This document shows, in pieces, positions 38,101 through 47,301 of a DNA stretch of 64,000 bases. Made by a program: the position numbers and the translations under genes. This stretch comes from Planctomycetaceae bacterium. GTDB taxonomy: Bacteria > Planctomycetota > Planctomycetia > Planctomycetales > Planctomycetaceae. The stretch spans positions 349,228 through 413,227 of the forward strand of contig JAWKTX010000008.1 of the NCBI GenBank assembly GCA_041398825.1. Reading direction: 5' to 3'. Position 1 is the first letter of the stretch; each line of letters begins with the position of its first letter. The notes under the pieces are model-generated. The model worked only from the letters and a program-made list of their open reading frames with translations. It searched no databases and was not told the origin of the DNA.

Positions 38101-41100
38101 TGTCCAGGATCGTCCTCGGGGCTTCGCCGACGAATTTCTGTGTGGCGTGATAGTCGTAAGGGCCGTCTATATCTGTACGGCGAACGATGGCAGTCGTTGC
38201 AGCGGTGCCGTCATTTTCGACAACGGAATCTGCGGCAATTTCAATCTCCAGACCCTCTGTGTCCAGGACGGCGATGGTTGCGCCCTGTCCGGAAAAGTAG
38301 CCATTCGCAGACACGTCTACCAAAGCGATTTGCGTGCCATCCCGCAGTCGATCGTCCACTGCATCCAGCGGAATCTGAATCGATCCCACACCAATTGGCA
38401 GTGTAACGGTGAGCGGCACTCCGACTTCCGTCGGATCAGAATTGCTGAGAGTGACCGTCACTGTTGAAGCAGACCGCGTTGCTGCCTCACCGAAGCTGAT
38501 GAATGTATCGCCCGGATCAGTGGCGATGTAACTGTTGAATACGGCCAGAGTTCGGTCTGTTCTTGCGAACTCTCCCACGGAACTGGAGACCAGAATCGAT
38601 CCGGTGACGCTCAGGTCAATGTCATCCAGCACACCAAGGCCGGATGGAACTGCCTGTAGTTCCGTCCCGTCGGAAGCAAATTCGACTACGCTGCCATCGT
38701 CCGCTGCTCCCAGGATGATTCCGTTGGCATCTACAGTGATGGCTCGGACTGCTCGATCCAAAGTCACGAATTCAATAACGGCTAACGTCGTTGGATCGAA
38801 TTTTCCAACAACCAGACCACCGTCTTCAAGTGCATACAACAACCCGTCGAGACCGATCGTTGTGTCGCGGTAGCGATAGTCTGTTGGTACCAGTCCGGGG
38901 ATACCGTCGCTTGCCAGCGACATAAATCCGGAAGCCGCATTGATTTGACGGACAAGTGCACCGTTGAGGTCAAAGACGTTAATCACATTGCTTGCGAACA
39001 CGCTCTGGTAGATTTCGCTGCCGACAACCGCCAGACCTTCCTGAGACTGGCGCTGGGATGAGAAACGATCAATCAACTGCCCATTGAGCGGACTGATCTC
39101 CAGAATGTCATCCGAGAACAGGGATGTCACATAAAGGTGACCGGTTTCTGGGCTGGCAGCCAGTCCACCAGAAAGATCGAAGCCGTTGATCGCCCCGACG
39201 AACATGCGTTTGGTCACTGAACGCTGTTCAAGGTCGAACTCCAGAATTTCGTCATTAAGGAACGGGTCCAGGATGTAGAGCTTGCCATTCAGGTAAGCCA
39301 GCCCTTCAAAGCTTGACGTCACAGCATTCACTGAATAGGTGTCAACAACCTGACCGAGATCGGGATCGACCTTGTAAATGGTATCAACGGACGAATGCAG
39401 GACGTATACATAAGTTCCATCGAACGCACTTCCGGCGTTCCCCCCGATGTCGAACGGCATTGGGATGGTCTTGATGATCGAGCCATCAACGGGATTGATC
39501 TCGTAAAGACTATCGCCGAACAGCGTGTTGCCGAACAGTCGGTTGCCGAACGACTTTGTGCCAAATCGATCCACTGCGCCAGTGTTCGTATCGACGCGAA
39601 CAATTCCAAAGCTGTCGCCTGGTGCTGTCTGCATATCCGTCAGGAACACATAGTCGCCAAATGCGGTGATGCCTCCGGATGATTTATCGGATGGGTTGGT
39701 CGACAGCCCTGGCACGCTGAAGTGGGTCCAGGTGTCGTTCCCGAAGTTGTAGACGGAGACAAAGACCTGTGTCGTTCCGTTGTAGACGGCAATCTTGCCG
39801 TTCTCCAGGACGACCATGTCATGGGTATCCTGACCAACGGGGCGAACACCACTTGGCCAGGGGACGGCGATTGTGTTTACGAGCAGACCTGTGTCGTCGT
39901 ATTCTTCAATGGTGTTATTTGCAATCACCAGATCATTGGGCGGAAACAGGTCGTTGTTACTGCGAGTGATTGTCAGGGTTGTGGCATTCGGACCGTCGCT
40001 TTCACGAATCACATTGTCCGCGACAGAGATATTTATGGTCTCGTGGTCAAGCACCGACAGGGAGGCTCCCGTGGTGTAGGTGCCGAGAGTGCCACTGATC
40101 TGAACGACCTGTGGGCCGTCGAGAAGCGTGTCGTCAATAATGTCGATTGGGAATGTGACCGATCGTCGACCGGCGGGAATGGTCACAACCGCCGGGACAG
40201 TTGCTTCGGTCGTGTCACTTGATGTCAGGAAAACGTCGACAGGGTTAGCCACGCTTGCAAACTGACTTCGGAAAACGGTTCCGGTGGCTGCGCCTGGTCC
40301 GGCATTCTCAAGAATTGCCTTCGGGGTCACCGTCAATGCAAGCGGTAGCTCCGTGCCAAAGGCTGTCAGCTGGACATTGCTGAGCGTACCTGTGATCCCC
40401 CGGGTGTTGTCGCTGACTTCGAGCGTCCAGGTTCCAAGGGCGTTTTCGCCCCAGTGGTGTGTCGATGTAAAGACCCAGCCAGAGTATTGCTCAAAGCTGG
40501 CTGCTCCGGTCAGAACGCGAGCGCTGGCGAGTTCTGATCTGGTGCCACTTGGTGAAACCAGTGTGACAGTGAGGTCTTCGCCGCGAAAGTGGAATGGAGC
40601 ATTGAAATAGAGTTCAACATTTTCGATGCTGAGCTGCCCTGTCATATTGATTGGGAAGCTGACCACCGATCCATCGTCCGGGATGGTCTGGTTCAGAGAA
40701 ATCAGCCCGGAGGTAACAGAGGTTTCCTGATCAAGCGGCACGTAGCTTAAAGCCATATTGACCGCGGCTTCAGCATCCACGACCCCGTAGCCGTATTTGT
40801 GGTTTACCCAAAGTCCGGCACCATTCAGGCTCCAGCCCGGATCCGTTGGATCAACCAGTCTCGCTGTGCGGACGAGAATGTCCTGGACTTCTCTGTAGGT
40901 CAGGTTGGGATTTGCTTCCAGCATTAATGCGACAACGCCGGATACCATCGCCGCGGAGATAGAAGTTCCCTGAGCATACTGATACGTGTAGTTGTCGTTG
41001 ATGGACTCACCATCGGTGTTGCCGAAGATGTTGTAACCTTCGTCAGACCGAAAGATGACCTGCCCCAGATTGTTGAACTGAATGTCGGTGTCAATCGGGT

Positions 41101-42289
41101 CAGTGGTCACCATAGGGCTGCCGCCACCACTGGCATAGGCAGAGACGAGAATAGACGCCCCCTGTTCAAAACCGAGTGAACGGCCGGAACTATTCACAGC
41201 GCCCACTGCGATTGTGTACCTTGAACTTGCGTACCCGTCGTAGTTCACATTGTCAATTTGACTACTGCCGTTGCCGGCAGCCCAAACATAGATCGTTCCC
41301 TTACCGCCTCGGCCCTGTTCCGCACCCGCTCGCAGGGCAGCTGAAGCTCCCAGAGATAATCCATGGAGAGCCCCATCACTGACCGGGCCCCAGCTGTTGT
41401 TTGAAACGTCGATGCTGGCCTGAGCGTAATTCAGGGCGTTGCCTTCTGCCGTTGGGCTCACCGTGGATCCACGGTTGGTTCCTGTCGTCGGAGGCTGAAG
41501 AAGTCGAATACCGACCAGGCCGGCTTCGGGGGCAACGCCAGAGATACCTTCGTTGTTATTTCCCTGTGCAGCGATGTAGCCGCCAATTGCTGTTCCGTGA
41601 GAGATGCCGTAATTCGATGCCGGGGTGGGATCGTTATCATTTCCGACGAAGTCAAAGCTCGCCCCATTGATAACATTTCCGATCAGATCGGGGTGAACGA
41701 GCTGCAGGCTGTCGTCAACGACCGCAACCACGACGCCTGCTCCGGTGTAGTTGTCCCAAACATTGGTAACGTTCAGGTCATTGCCGACGGTTGCACCAAG
41801 CTGACCATTGTTGCTCAGGTACCATTGATCGTTGAAAAACGTGTCATTGGGAATGAATCGCAATTCGACCGGCTGCTCAAGCTCCGGTTCCAGCGCTTCG
41901 AAGCCATAGATGTCTGTCAGGCGATCGGCAGCATCCTGAATCGAAATGCCGGCATCGAACGTAAGAGTGAAACTGTTCGGGACAGCATGGTAGATTTCAA
42001 TACTGCTGGCACCTGTTGCGGACAGCAGAGCGTCCGCATCCTGAGGTGTTGTGAACACGGCGACGAAATCATTCGCCGTTGTCTGGCCATCGTATGTACC
42101 CAAAATCGTGGGGTTGAACAGCGCCTGGGTCAGATCCGCAGCCAGAAGTTGGCGATCTTCCAGCAGTTCCGAGCGGACATCTGCCGACCGTCCGTGCCGA
42201 GTTCGGCCTCGACGAGCGGAGCGTGGTTTCCCGAAAAGGTTCCGAAGGTTGTCGACGAATGTACTTTTACGGAACGGGAGATGTCGCAT
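35102..42289 (-). CDS. Giant secreted subtilisin-type (S8) protease with P-domain, Calx-beta and FN3-like repeats
   Basis: The protein has 2395 residues. The N-terminus is basic and carries ELLEDRQLLAAD (about 41-52), the planctomycete LEPR-XLL-type motif. A pro-region is followed by an S8 domain: Asp192 (VVAVVDDSLQ), His231 (ISHGTAIGG) and Ser444 (QGTSISAAMVSG). A proprotein-convertase P-domain follows (about 535-645) and a second P-domain lies further on (VTLSLQHGWLSDLDVFLVHV to GTWYLEITDDNPSDVGTLFS). Between them are Calx-beta-like repeats (VPAVVTIPAGRRSVTFPIDI and similar) and a propeller-like segment (VDTNTGAVDRFGTKSFGNRL, then LYEINPVDGSIIKTIPMP). At least four FN3-like repeats with the AYRVWVRA signature lie near the C-terminus. 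The tail (AAAAILALATPKRRNRREDG) is a short hydrophobic stretch plus basic residues and may be a sorting signal. Probably a cell-surface or secreted adhesive protease. Confidence 0.9.
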   Translation of the reverse strand: MRHLPFRKSTFVDNLRNLFGKPRSARRGRTRHGRSADVRSELLEDRQLLAADLTQALFNPTILGTYDGQTTANDFVAVFTTPQDADALLSATGASSIEIYHAVPNSFTLTFDAGISIQDAADRLTDIYGFEALEPELEQPVELRFIPNDTFFNDQWYLSNNGQLGATVGNDLNVTNVWDNYTGAGVVVAVVDDSLQLVHPDLIGNVINGASFDFVGNDNDPTPASNYGISHGTAIGGYIAAQGNNNEGISGVAPEAGLVGIRLLQPPTTGTNRGSTVSPTAEGNALNYAQASIDVSNNSWGPVSDGALHGLSLGASAALRAGAEQGRGGKGTIYVWAAGNGSSQIDNVNYDGYASSRYTIAVGAVNSSGRSLGFEQGASILVSAYASGGGSPMVTTDPIDTDIQFNNLGQVIFRSDEGYNIFGNTDGESINDNYTYQYAQGTSISAAMVSGVVALMLEANPNLTYREVQDILVRTARLVDPTDPGWSLNGAGLWVNHKYGYGVVDAEAAVNMALSYVPLDQETSVTSGLISLNQTIPDDGSVVSFPINMTGQLSIENVELYFNAPFHFRGEDLTVTLVSPSGTRSELASARVLTGAASFEQYSGWVFTSTHHWGENALGTWTLEVSDNTRGITGTLSNVQLTAFGTELPLALTVTPKAILENAGPGAATGTVFRSQFASVANPVDVFLTSSDTTEATVPAVVTIPAGRRSVTFPIDIIDDTLLDGPQVVQISGTLGTYTTGASLSVLDHETINISVADNVIRESDGPNATTLTITRSNNDLFPPNDLVIANNTIEEYDDTGLLVNTIAVPWPSGVRPVGQDTHDMVVLENGKIAVYNGTTQVFVSVYNFGNDTWTHFSVPGLSTNPSDKSSGGITAFGDYVFLTDMQTAPGDSFGIVRVDTNTGAVDRFGTKSFGNRLFGNTLFGDSLYEINPVDGSIIKTIPMPFDIGGNAGSAFDGTYVYVLHSSVDTIYKVDPDLGQVVDTYSVNAVTSSFEGLAYLNGKLYILDPFLNDEILEFDLEQRSVTKRMFVGAINGFDLSGGLAASPETGHLYVTSLFSDDILEISPLNGQLIDRFSSQRQSQEGLAVVGSEIYQSVFASNVINVFDLNGALVRQINAASGFMSLASDGIPGLVPTDYRYRDTTIGLDGLLYALEDGGLVVGKFDPTTLAVIEFVTLDRAVRAITVDANGIILGAADDGSVVEFASDGTELQAVPSGLGVLDDIDLSVTGSILVSSSVGEFARTDRTLAVFNSYIATDPGDTFISFGEAATRSASTVTVTLSNSDPTEVGVPLTVTLPIGVGSIQIPLDAVDDRLRDGTQIALVDVSANGYFSGQGATIAVLDTEGLEIEIAADSVVENDGTAATTAIVRRTDIDGPYDYHATQKFVGEAPRTILDNDKILAAVSVPSQVSAITDVDVTLSLQHGWLSDLDVFLVHVGQTGTKRVELFTDVLSNGSFMTSTTLDDEADFGILTGSAPFTGRFRPEQSLSMFDGDNPSGTWYLEITDDNPSDVGTLFSWTLDLDTVGLAALTVDLVSSDPSEATTVTSVVIPPNQSQIEIDIDAVDDSLLDGTQVVQISGSTIDLTGFLAGTDTLDVLDYETLSMVAADSTIPENGGAGATTLTISRNNTDLLSPLNVSLTSSNPSSVSVPAIVTIPAGQSSVVVPVDVIDDNIVEGPESITITAAAAGYVNQVTTDLVVEDIEPSLRITSPTTTVLENSGSITLTLSRVDQSDISQAMVVNLLSSDTTELQVPPTVTIPAGAASVPFVVTILDDNVDDGTIAVTIEASEFSISPGSLVLNVADHETVTVTVNPSQFLENAGANAATGTVTRSDIDSVNDLIVSLASSDETELTVPATVTIPAGSSSVDFPITAVNDPDADGPQHVTISVTATNYVSGSTNVTVLDHEPPVIVGPAPLTEGPRSTITWTAIAGATRYDVWVDNVTTKVREYLRNTTLTTNEWTPTEHLGIATYRVWVRAYDSLERPGFWSDPYLFRVVSAPTITTPVQVGNKATTAFPTISWTAIPDTARYDLWVNNISTGQSQVIREVDLTTTSYTVLESLPSGEYKAWVRGINSRNEPGRWSAAKSFTVLSTPVVTTPTGGTFDHTPTFEWTAVSGTTHYDLWVQNSKTGEVVLRNQFIQSTSLTSQIDLPAGDYLVWVRPLRNNIYGNWSPVQRFGIDQPPVVSSPSAGSVASGTPQFVWSSVSGTERYELWVNKTVNGVTTRVIYETELTNTSFTPATNLGAGAYRVWVRAVSDMGLATRWSSVVAFSIVSATDTDVLPTEEPNVQLTAVSEGVESFVMTTAQYPLQDVKLNPQLDKPAVPEFSSIAPTDNPASDTEEVLLCDSVMADWNAATWWEEGSEEESSNGHTNLAAAAILALATPKRRNRREDGEN

Positions 42290-42837
42290 TGTGTATCAAA
42301 CCTCAGACAGAAACTCCGGCATTTCGCCGGAAACGGATGTTCCTGAAGATGCGCTTTTCAGAGGGAAACGGACTGTGTGCGTTAGTTGGAAAGGACGAGT
42401 TGTGGCAGGTTCTCTAACAAAGACAGAGTCACAACCGCGCAAACCGGGACGTTTTGGTACCGGTCGCCACGTATGATGGTCCCTCCTGGGATGCCATCGC
42501 AACATGTTTTCCGGTGAATCAGGGACGAATCTGCGACGCGAAACGGTGTGTTTTCCCGATGTTTTGCAGATTCAACGAGTTGTACGGGACTGTTTCCCAA
42601 TGACCTCATTGACAGTCGACTTTTCCGCTTTTGCGGATTGTCGGGGCACAAGTGTGCACCGACGTGACTACCGTCCGCTGGAGATCGTCGCCACCTGAGG
42701 GTTAACCTGACTGAAATCCTCGTGGCAGAAACATATGCAGCAGGTCAAAGTGGTGACTACCGGTCACGACGGTTCTCGGTCCTGCAACAACAGCTCAGAA
42801 AACCACGACTGAGACATTTTCGCGGGCAAAAGCGACG
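42290..42837. other. Long intergenic region upstream of the giant protease
   Basis: About 550 bases between the giant protease start and the end of the Rieske gene, both on the minus strand. It must contain the protease promoter and perhaps a long leader. The short open frames have no recognisable protein character. I saw no strong hairpin or RNA gene. Confidence 0.4.
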
Positions 42838-43149
42838 CTATTCTGCCAGCATGGCTACCACGACCCCTTCAACGATCTGACTGGGAATCGTCGGCTGGCA
42901 AATTCGATCATTGAGGCAATGTTTCCCGGTGGTGACGTCAAATTGCCATCCATGCCACGGGCAGGTCACGATGTTGTTTCGCAACATCCCTTTTCCCAGG
43001 GGGCCCCCGGCATGCGGGCAGATTCCATCCATGACGTGGAACGTTCCATCCACGTTGTAAACAGCAAAGATTCGACCGGCGGCCACAATCTCTCGAGATT
43101 CACCAAGGGGAATCTCGGCCGCAGCTATCAGTTCAACAGGCGTGCTCAT
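42838..43149 (-). CDS. Rieske [2Fe-2S] ferredoxin (NirD-like)
   Basis: The protein has 103 residues and is a single Rieske domain. Cluster ligands are in CPHAGGPLG (Cys44, His46) and CPWHGWQF (Cys63, His66), and it has the KHCLNDRICQPTIPSQIVEG tail seen in nitrite-reductase small subunit and dioxygenase-ferredoxin types. It would be a soluble electron carrier. Its ATG overlaps the stop of the M19 dipeptidase (ATGA at 43146-43149), so translation is coupled. No oxygenase or nitrite reductase large subunit lies nearby, and the partner is unknown. Confidence 0.9.
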   Translation of the reverse strand: MSTPVELIAAAEIPLGESREIVAAGRIFAVYNVDGTFHVMDGICPHAGGPLGKGMLRNNIVTCPWHGWQFDVTTGKHCLNDRICQPTIPSQIVEGVVVAMLAE

Positions 43150-44333
43150 TCATTTGCTTTCAGTTGCACAGCGACTTCCTCTGTCCGTTTCAGGACACGC
43201 ATCATATTACCGCCAAGGAGCTTTTGAATCTGCCGGGCGTTGTACCCCCGGTTCACAAGTTCCTGAGAAATGCGTGGATAGGTGGCAACAGATTCCAGCT
43301 GGTCCGGCAACCGGGGGACACCGTCAAAATCAGATCCCAGACCAACATGATCTTCACCAGCGATACGAATGATGTGTTCGATATGATCCACAACATCATG
43401 GATCGTTCCGTGTGCTTCTTCGTCACGTACTGCCAGATCCGTCGGAATCACGAACCGGGAAAAGAAATTGACCATCACAACCCCGCCATTGGCCGCCGTC
43501 AGTTTCAGAACATCATCCGGCACATTGCGGGGGTGATCCGTGATCGCACGAGCGGACGAATGCGAGAACATTACCGGAGCTTTCGAGGCTTTGAGTGCCT
43601 GCTTCATGGTCTCTGGAGATACGTGTGACAAATCAATCACCATTCCCAGTTTGTTCATTTCGGCAATAACGGCCAGGCCGAAATCTGACAGACCGTTCGC
43701 TCTGGGATCGTCCGTTGCGGAATCCGCCCACTCAAGGGACTTCGAATGGGTGAGCGTCATGTAGCGGCAGCCGAGATCATAAAGCCGGTGAAGGTTTTGA
43801 AGCTCACCTTCAATACTATGGCCACCCTCGACTCCCATCATCGACGCAATTTTTCCTTCAGCAACGATACGTTCGATATCGTTTGCCGTGCTGGCCAGTT
43901 CGAAGTCGTCGGGGTATCGCTTCAGCATCTGCTGCACGATGCTGATTTGTGCAAGGGTCTGAGACAACGCGTCGCCCGTAACCATCGTGTCTGACGGGAC
44001 GTAAACAGACCAGAACTGCGCTTTGACACCACCTTCACGAAGGCGAGGGATGTCTGTATGTATGGAGGGCTGGCGCTGAGAGATATCCAGATTGTCGAAG
44101 CTGGAATTGGCCTTCGTTCGTACTTCCCATGGCAGGTCATTGTGGCCGTCAAACAGCATGCCCGCATGGTGAATACGTAATGCTTCTTCTGAGACTCTGA
44201 TGGGGGTGTTGCGATTCGATGCCGTGGTGTTTCCCACGGTGAGGTCGTCACCATAACTGCCGGAAAATGGAGACAGGATCACGACTGCTGCGAGCAGTCT
44301 CTTCAAAACCGGTCTGCCGATGGAGTTGTTCAT
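43146..44333 (-). CDS. Membrane dipeptidase (peptidase M19 / renal dipeptidase family)
   Basis: The protein has 395 residues from the Met at 44333, which lies 11 bases after the upstream stop and precedes a signal peptide (LKRLLAAVVILSPFSGSYG). It hydrolyses dipeptides, often with a D-residue, using two zinc ions. The family ligands are visible: FDGHNDLPW (His64, Asp66), the bridging Glu in MMGVEGGHSIEG, His in MVIDLSHVSPE, and His in VMFSHSSARAI. The Asp in HVGLGSDFDGVPRLP is also conserved. In a planctomycete it could recycle cell-wall or environmental peptides in the periplasm. It is followed by the Rieske gene with a 4-base overlap. Confidence 0.93.
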   Translation of the reverse strand: MNNSIGRPVLKRLLAAVVILSPFSGSYGDDLTVGNTTASNRNTPIRVSEEALRIHHAGMLFDGHNDLPWEVRTKANSSFDNLDISQRQPSIHTDIPRLREGGVKAQFWSVYVPSDTMVTGDALSQTLAQISIVQQMLKRYPDDFELASTANDIERIVAEGKIASMMGVEGGHSIEGELQNLHRLYDLGCRYMTLTHSKSLEWADSATDDPRANGLSDFGLAVIAEMNKLGMVIDLSHVSPETMKQALKASKAPVMFSHSSARAITDHPRNVPDDVLKLTAANGGVVMVNFFSRFVIPTDLAVRDEEAHGTIHDVVDHIEHIIRIAGEDHVGLGSDFDGVPRLPDQLESVATYPRISQELVNRGYNARQIQKLLGGNMMRVLKRTEEVAVQLKANE

Positions 44334-44343
44334 TGCATGTCTA

Positions 44344-45783
44344 CTACGAAAGGATTTGTTGGACGACGCGGCATTCTTCAACACCCGTCAATCGTTGGTC
44401 GAGACCCTGAAACGGAAATGAGAGTTGTTTGTGATGGAAACCCAGCAAGTGCAGAATTGTTGCGTGCAGGTCGCGAACATGAACGCGGTCGACAGTGGCG
44501 TTGAATCCAAATTCGTCACTCTCACCAAGTGTCACACCGCCCTTGATACCACCTCCCGCCAGCCACATGGTAAAGGCGTTCGGGTGATGATCCCGACCAT
44601 CATTGCCGCCCTGAACCATCGGCGTTCGGCCGAATTCGCCTCCCCAAATCACGAGCGTGTCGTCCAGCATTCCCTGCTGTTTCAGATCTGCAATCAGCGC
44701 AGCACTGGCCTGGTCGGTGTCTTTGCAGTTCTTCCTGAGGTCGTTGACCAGATTGCCGTGCTGGTCCCAGGCTTCATGGAAGATTTCGACGAATCGAACA
44801 CCTCGCTGGACGAGCCGTCTGGCCAGCAGGCAGGTATTCGCAAACGAAGGTTCACCCGGCTTTGCTCCATACAAATCCAGCACGTGCTGCGGTTCACTGG
44901 AGATGTCCATGACATCCGGGGCGGTCGCCTGCATTCTGTATGCCATCTCAAAGGCGTTGATGCGTGTGGCAATCTCCGGATCGCCGACGTCCTGAAGACG
45001 CGACGCATTGATCTGGTTGATGACATCCAGGGATTCTCTTTGCAGTGCACGATCGACACCGCGCGGATTGCTGAGATACAGTACCGGATCTCCGGTGGTC
45101 CTGAATTCCACGCCCTGATAAAGCGTTGGAAGAAATCCGCTTCCCCAATTTGCTGAGCCTCCACTCGGGCCTTTCTTGCCTGTGCTGAACACGACAAATC
45201 CGGGCAGGTCCTGAGATTCAGATCCCAGACCGTACAGAGACCAGGCGCCGAGGCTTGGTTTGCCGAACTGGAGCGATCCGGTGCTCATCTGAATCTGGGC
45301 TGGTGCGTGATTGAATCCGTCGGTCACCATCGATTTAACGATGGCGATGTCGTCTACGACCTTTGCCAGGTGCGGCAGCAGCTCAGAGAGTTCCGCGCCG
45401 CAGGCTCCATGGCGGTCAAATGCGAATTTTGGCCCGAGCAATGTCGAATTGGGGTTAATGAATGCGGCCCTGTACCCCTTCAGAAGTTCGGCAGGAGGAA
45501 GTGTTCCGTTATATTTCGCCAATTGTGGCTTGTTGTCGAACAGCTCAAGGTGACTGGGCGCGCCAGCCATGAACAGAAATATGACGTTCTTTGCCCTTGG
45601 CGCGATGTGTGGGCTCCGGGGCGCCAACGGATTTGCGTCTCCCATCCCGTCCGAAGTCGAAACACCGGCCGACGCGGGATTCGTCGCGGCAAGCAGCGAG
45701 TTGGCCGCGATGCTGCCAAGCCCGATACCGCACTGATGCAGAAACCAGCGTCGTGCGGCAGAGTAACTATGTGGCATCGGCAT
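44344..45783 (-). CDS. DUF1501 domain-containing protein
   Basis: The protein has about 479 residues from the Met at 45783. It begins with a probable twin-arginine signal: AARRWFLHQCGIGLGSIA. A Met 18 codons further upstream (45837) is also open. The body carries the DUF1501 landmarks KNVIFLFMAGAPSHLELFDN, VTDGFNHAPAQIQMSTGSLQ, LVIWGGEFGRTPMVQG and GRDHHPNAFTMWLAGGGIKG. DUF1501 proteins share the alkaline phosphatase/sulfatase fold and are very abundant in planctomycetes, usually next to DUF1549/DUF1553 cytochrome-like proteins. That partner is missing here. Activity is unproven. It lies between a TlpA-like lipoprotein gene and the M19 dipeptidase. Confidence 0.92.
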   Translation of the reverse strand: MPMPHSYSAARRWFLHQCGIGLGSIAANSLLAATNPASAGVSTSDGMGDANPLAPRSPHIAPRAKNVIFLFMAGAPSHLELFDNKPQLAKYNGTLPPAELLKGYRAAFINPNSTLLGPKFAFDRHGACGAELSELLPHLAKVVDDIAIVKSMVTDGFNHAPAQIQMSTGSLQFGKPSLGAWSLYGLGSESQDLPGFVVFSTGKKGPSGGSANWGSGFLPTLYQGVEFRTTGDPVLYLSNPRGVDRALQRESLDVINQINASRLQDVGDPEIATRINAFEMAYRMQATAPDVMDISSEPQHVLDLYGAKPGEPSFANTCLLARRLVQRGVRFVEIFHEAWDQHGNLVNDLRKNCKDTDQASAALIADLKQQGMLDDTLVIWGGEFGRTPMVQGGNDGRDHHPNAFTMWLAGGGIKGGVTLGESDEFGFNATVDRVHVRDLHATILHLLGFHHKQLSFPFQGLDQRLTGVEECRVVQQILS

Positions 45784-45849
45784 TTGGCCACTCGTTGAAC
45801 GATAAAAACCACCACTTGATTCCCGGGGTGACTGCATTAGAAGCTGTCC

Positions 45850-47043
45850 TTATTCAGTGGCCGACGATTCCGGTTCAGATTTTGCCTGTCCTTCAGCCAG
45901 CAGCAATTCCACTGCAGATTCAAGAAACTCGAACTGATGCAAGCCGACAAGCTTCAGTCGAACCCTGCCCTGAGTATCGATGAAAAGGGTTGTTGGATAA
46001 CCCTGAAAATCGGGCACCTGCTTCAGTGTCTTTGAGTCGATGAGGGCGCAGGGATAGTTGATCCCATCTGATGAAATCACCTCACGCACAGTGACCATGT
46101 TAGTTGCTTCGTCACCGCTGTTTTCCTGATTGAGTCCAATCATCTGAAAACCCGCTTCTCCAAACTTGTCCTGCAGCCTGACGAAGGATGGGATCTCTTT
46201 CCGGCACGGACCACACCAGGTTCCCCAGATATCGACGATACAGACTTTCCCTTTGAAATCGTCCAGCGCGAGTGGCTTGAGTGTGCTGACATCTTTCAGA
46301 GTGAAGTCGAAAGGGAATGGTTCATGCGATGCAAGCAACGCTTCGACCTCTTCCTTCAGTGATTCCTTGATGGTGGTCGACCACTGCGGCAGACTTTCTT
46401 TGAACTCGGCCGATTCTCGCAAGGCTTTCAGTTCTGGCGCCGTGGACAATGCTGACAATTCTGTGAATCCGTTTTCGATGGCTGATCGCAATGCGGACAT
46501 TGCCAGATCCTGCTTTCCATCCGCAGCGAGCGCTGTGGAGTATCGAAACAGGATGTCGCCCGCCAGACTCACGCCCGCCGGAAACTCGATTTTCGCATCG
46601 ATCGCCTTCTGCAGGATCTCTCCCGCACGCATCGACGCAAGATGCGAACGGCTGATATCTCCCTCCATGCCAAAGTGGACCCCCAGCTGGTGACACAATT
46701 GAAGGTAGCCAAAAACGGCTGCGGGATTTTCAGGAGACGCCTCGTACGCAGATCGATACTTCAAAAAAATGCTGTGGATGTCGACATTCGGAAACTCCAC
46801 GCCCGCCAGAAGTGGATCGGCAACGGGGCGCTGACTGGCTGATTTCGCCGGGGCATCGGTCCCTTCGCTGGATGGACTCCCAGCCGGTTCATCGCCGTCA
46901 TGTGCATCAGCGTGTTCTTCGCGCCCTGCAGGACTATCAGAATTGGGTTTGTCCGAATGCGCGATGCTGTCTGTCGTCGGTTCCGAAGAACACCCGGAGA
47001 TCAGAAGTAAGGAAGCGATGAGGACGAGCGAACAATTTTGCAT
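45850..47043 (-). CDS. TlpA-like thioredoxin-fold lipoprotein
   Basis: The protein has 397 residues. It starts with a lipoprotein signal and lipobox (LLLISGCSS, Cys18). An acidic low-complexity linker follows, then a helical TPR-like segment (YRSAYEASPENPAAVFGYLQ and following). The C-terminal thioredoxin domain of the TlpA/ResA type has VDIWGTWCGPCRKEIPSF (Cys277 and Cys280) and a cis-Pro region QGYPTTLFIDTQG. It is predicted to be a membrane-tethered thiol-disulfide reductant or cytochrome-maturation-type protein outside the cytoplasm. First gene of the minus-strand run with DUF1501, M19 and Rieske. Confidence 0.9.
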   Translation of the reverse strand: MQNCSLVLIASLLLISGCSSEPTTDSIAHSDKPNSDSPAGREEHADAHDGDEPAGSPSSEGTDAPAKSASQRPVADPLLAGVEFPNVDIHSIFLKYRSAYEASPENPAAVFGYLQLCHQLGVHFGMEGDISRSHLASMRAGEILQKAIDAKIEFPAGVSLAGDILFRYSTALAADGKQDLAMSALRSAIENGFTELSALSTAPELKALRESAEFKESLPQWSTTIKESLKEEVEALLASHEPFPFDFTLKDVSTLKPLALDDFKGKVCIVDIWGTWCGPCRKEIPSFVRLQDKFGEAGFQMIGLNQENSGDEATNMVTVREVISSDGINYPCALIDSKTLKQVPDFQGYPTTLFIDTQGRVRLKLVGLHQFEFLESAVELLLAEGQAKSEPESSATE

Positions 47044-47301
47044 GAAATCGAACCATTTGCGGAGTTGCGTTTACGCGACGGGAGTCGGTGCATTATGGGG
47101 ACTCATCGTGGAATTGTTCCAGCGACTCTGCTGCATTGATCACCATTCTGTGGTCGAACAGATCTTTGCGCGGCGGTTGTTCGTACCTGATAAGCTTGAC
47201 TTCTGCAGGGATGTCTGAATGCTTCGCCCAGAGAAAGTGCCATTCGTTTGCTCGGACGAGCATTCATCAAAGTGACGCAAGTGCCACCAGGAGACCGCAT
47301 A

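Noticed and set aside
41597..42346. A 249-codon plus-strand frame opposite the giant protease start
   Set aside because: Antisense to the S8 pro-region and LEDRQLLA motif; no domain character.
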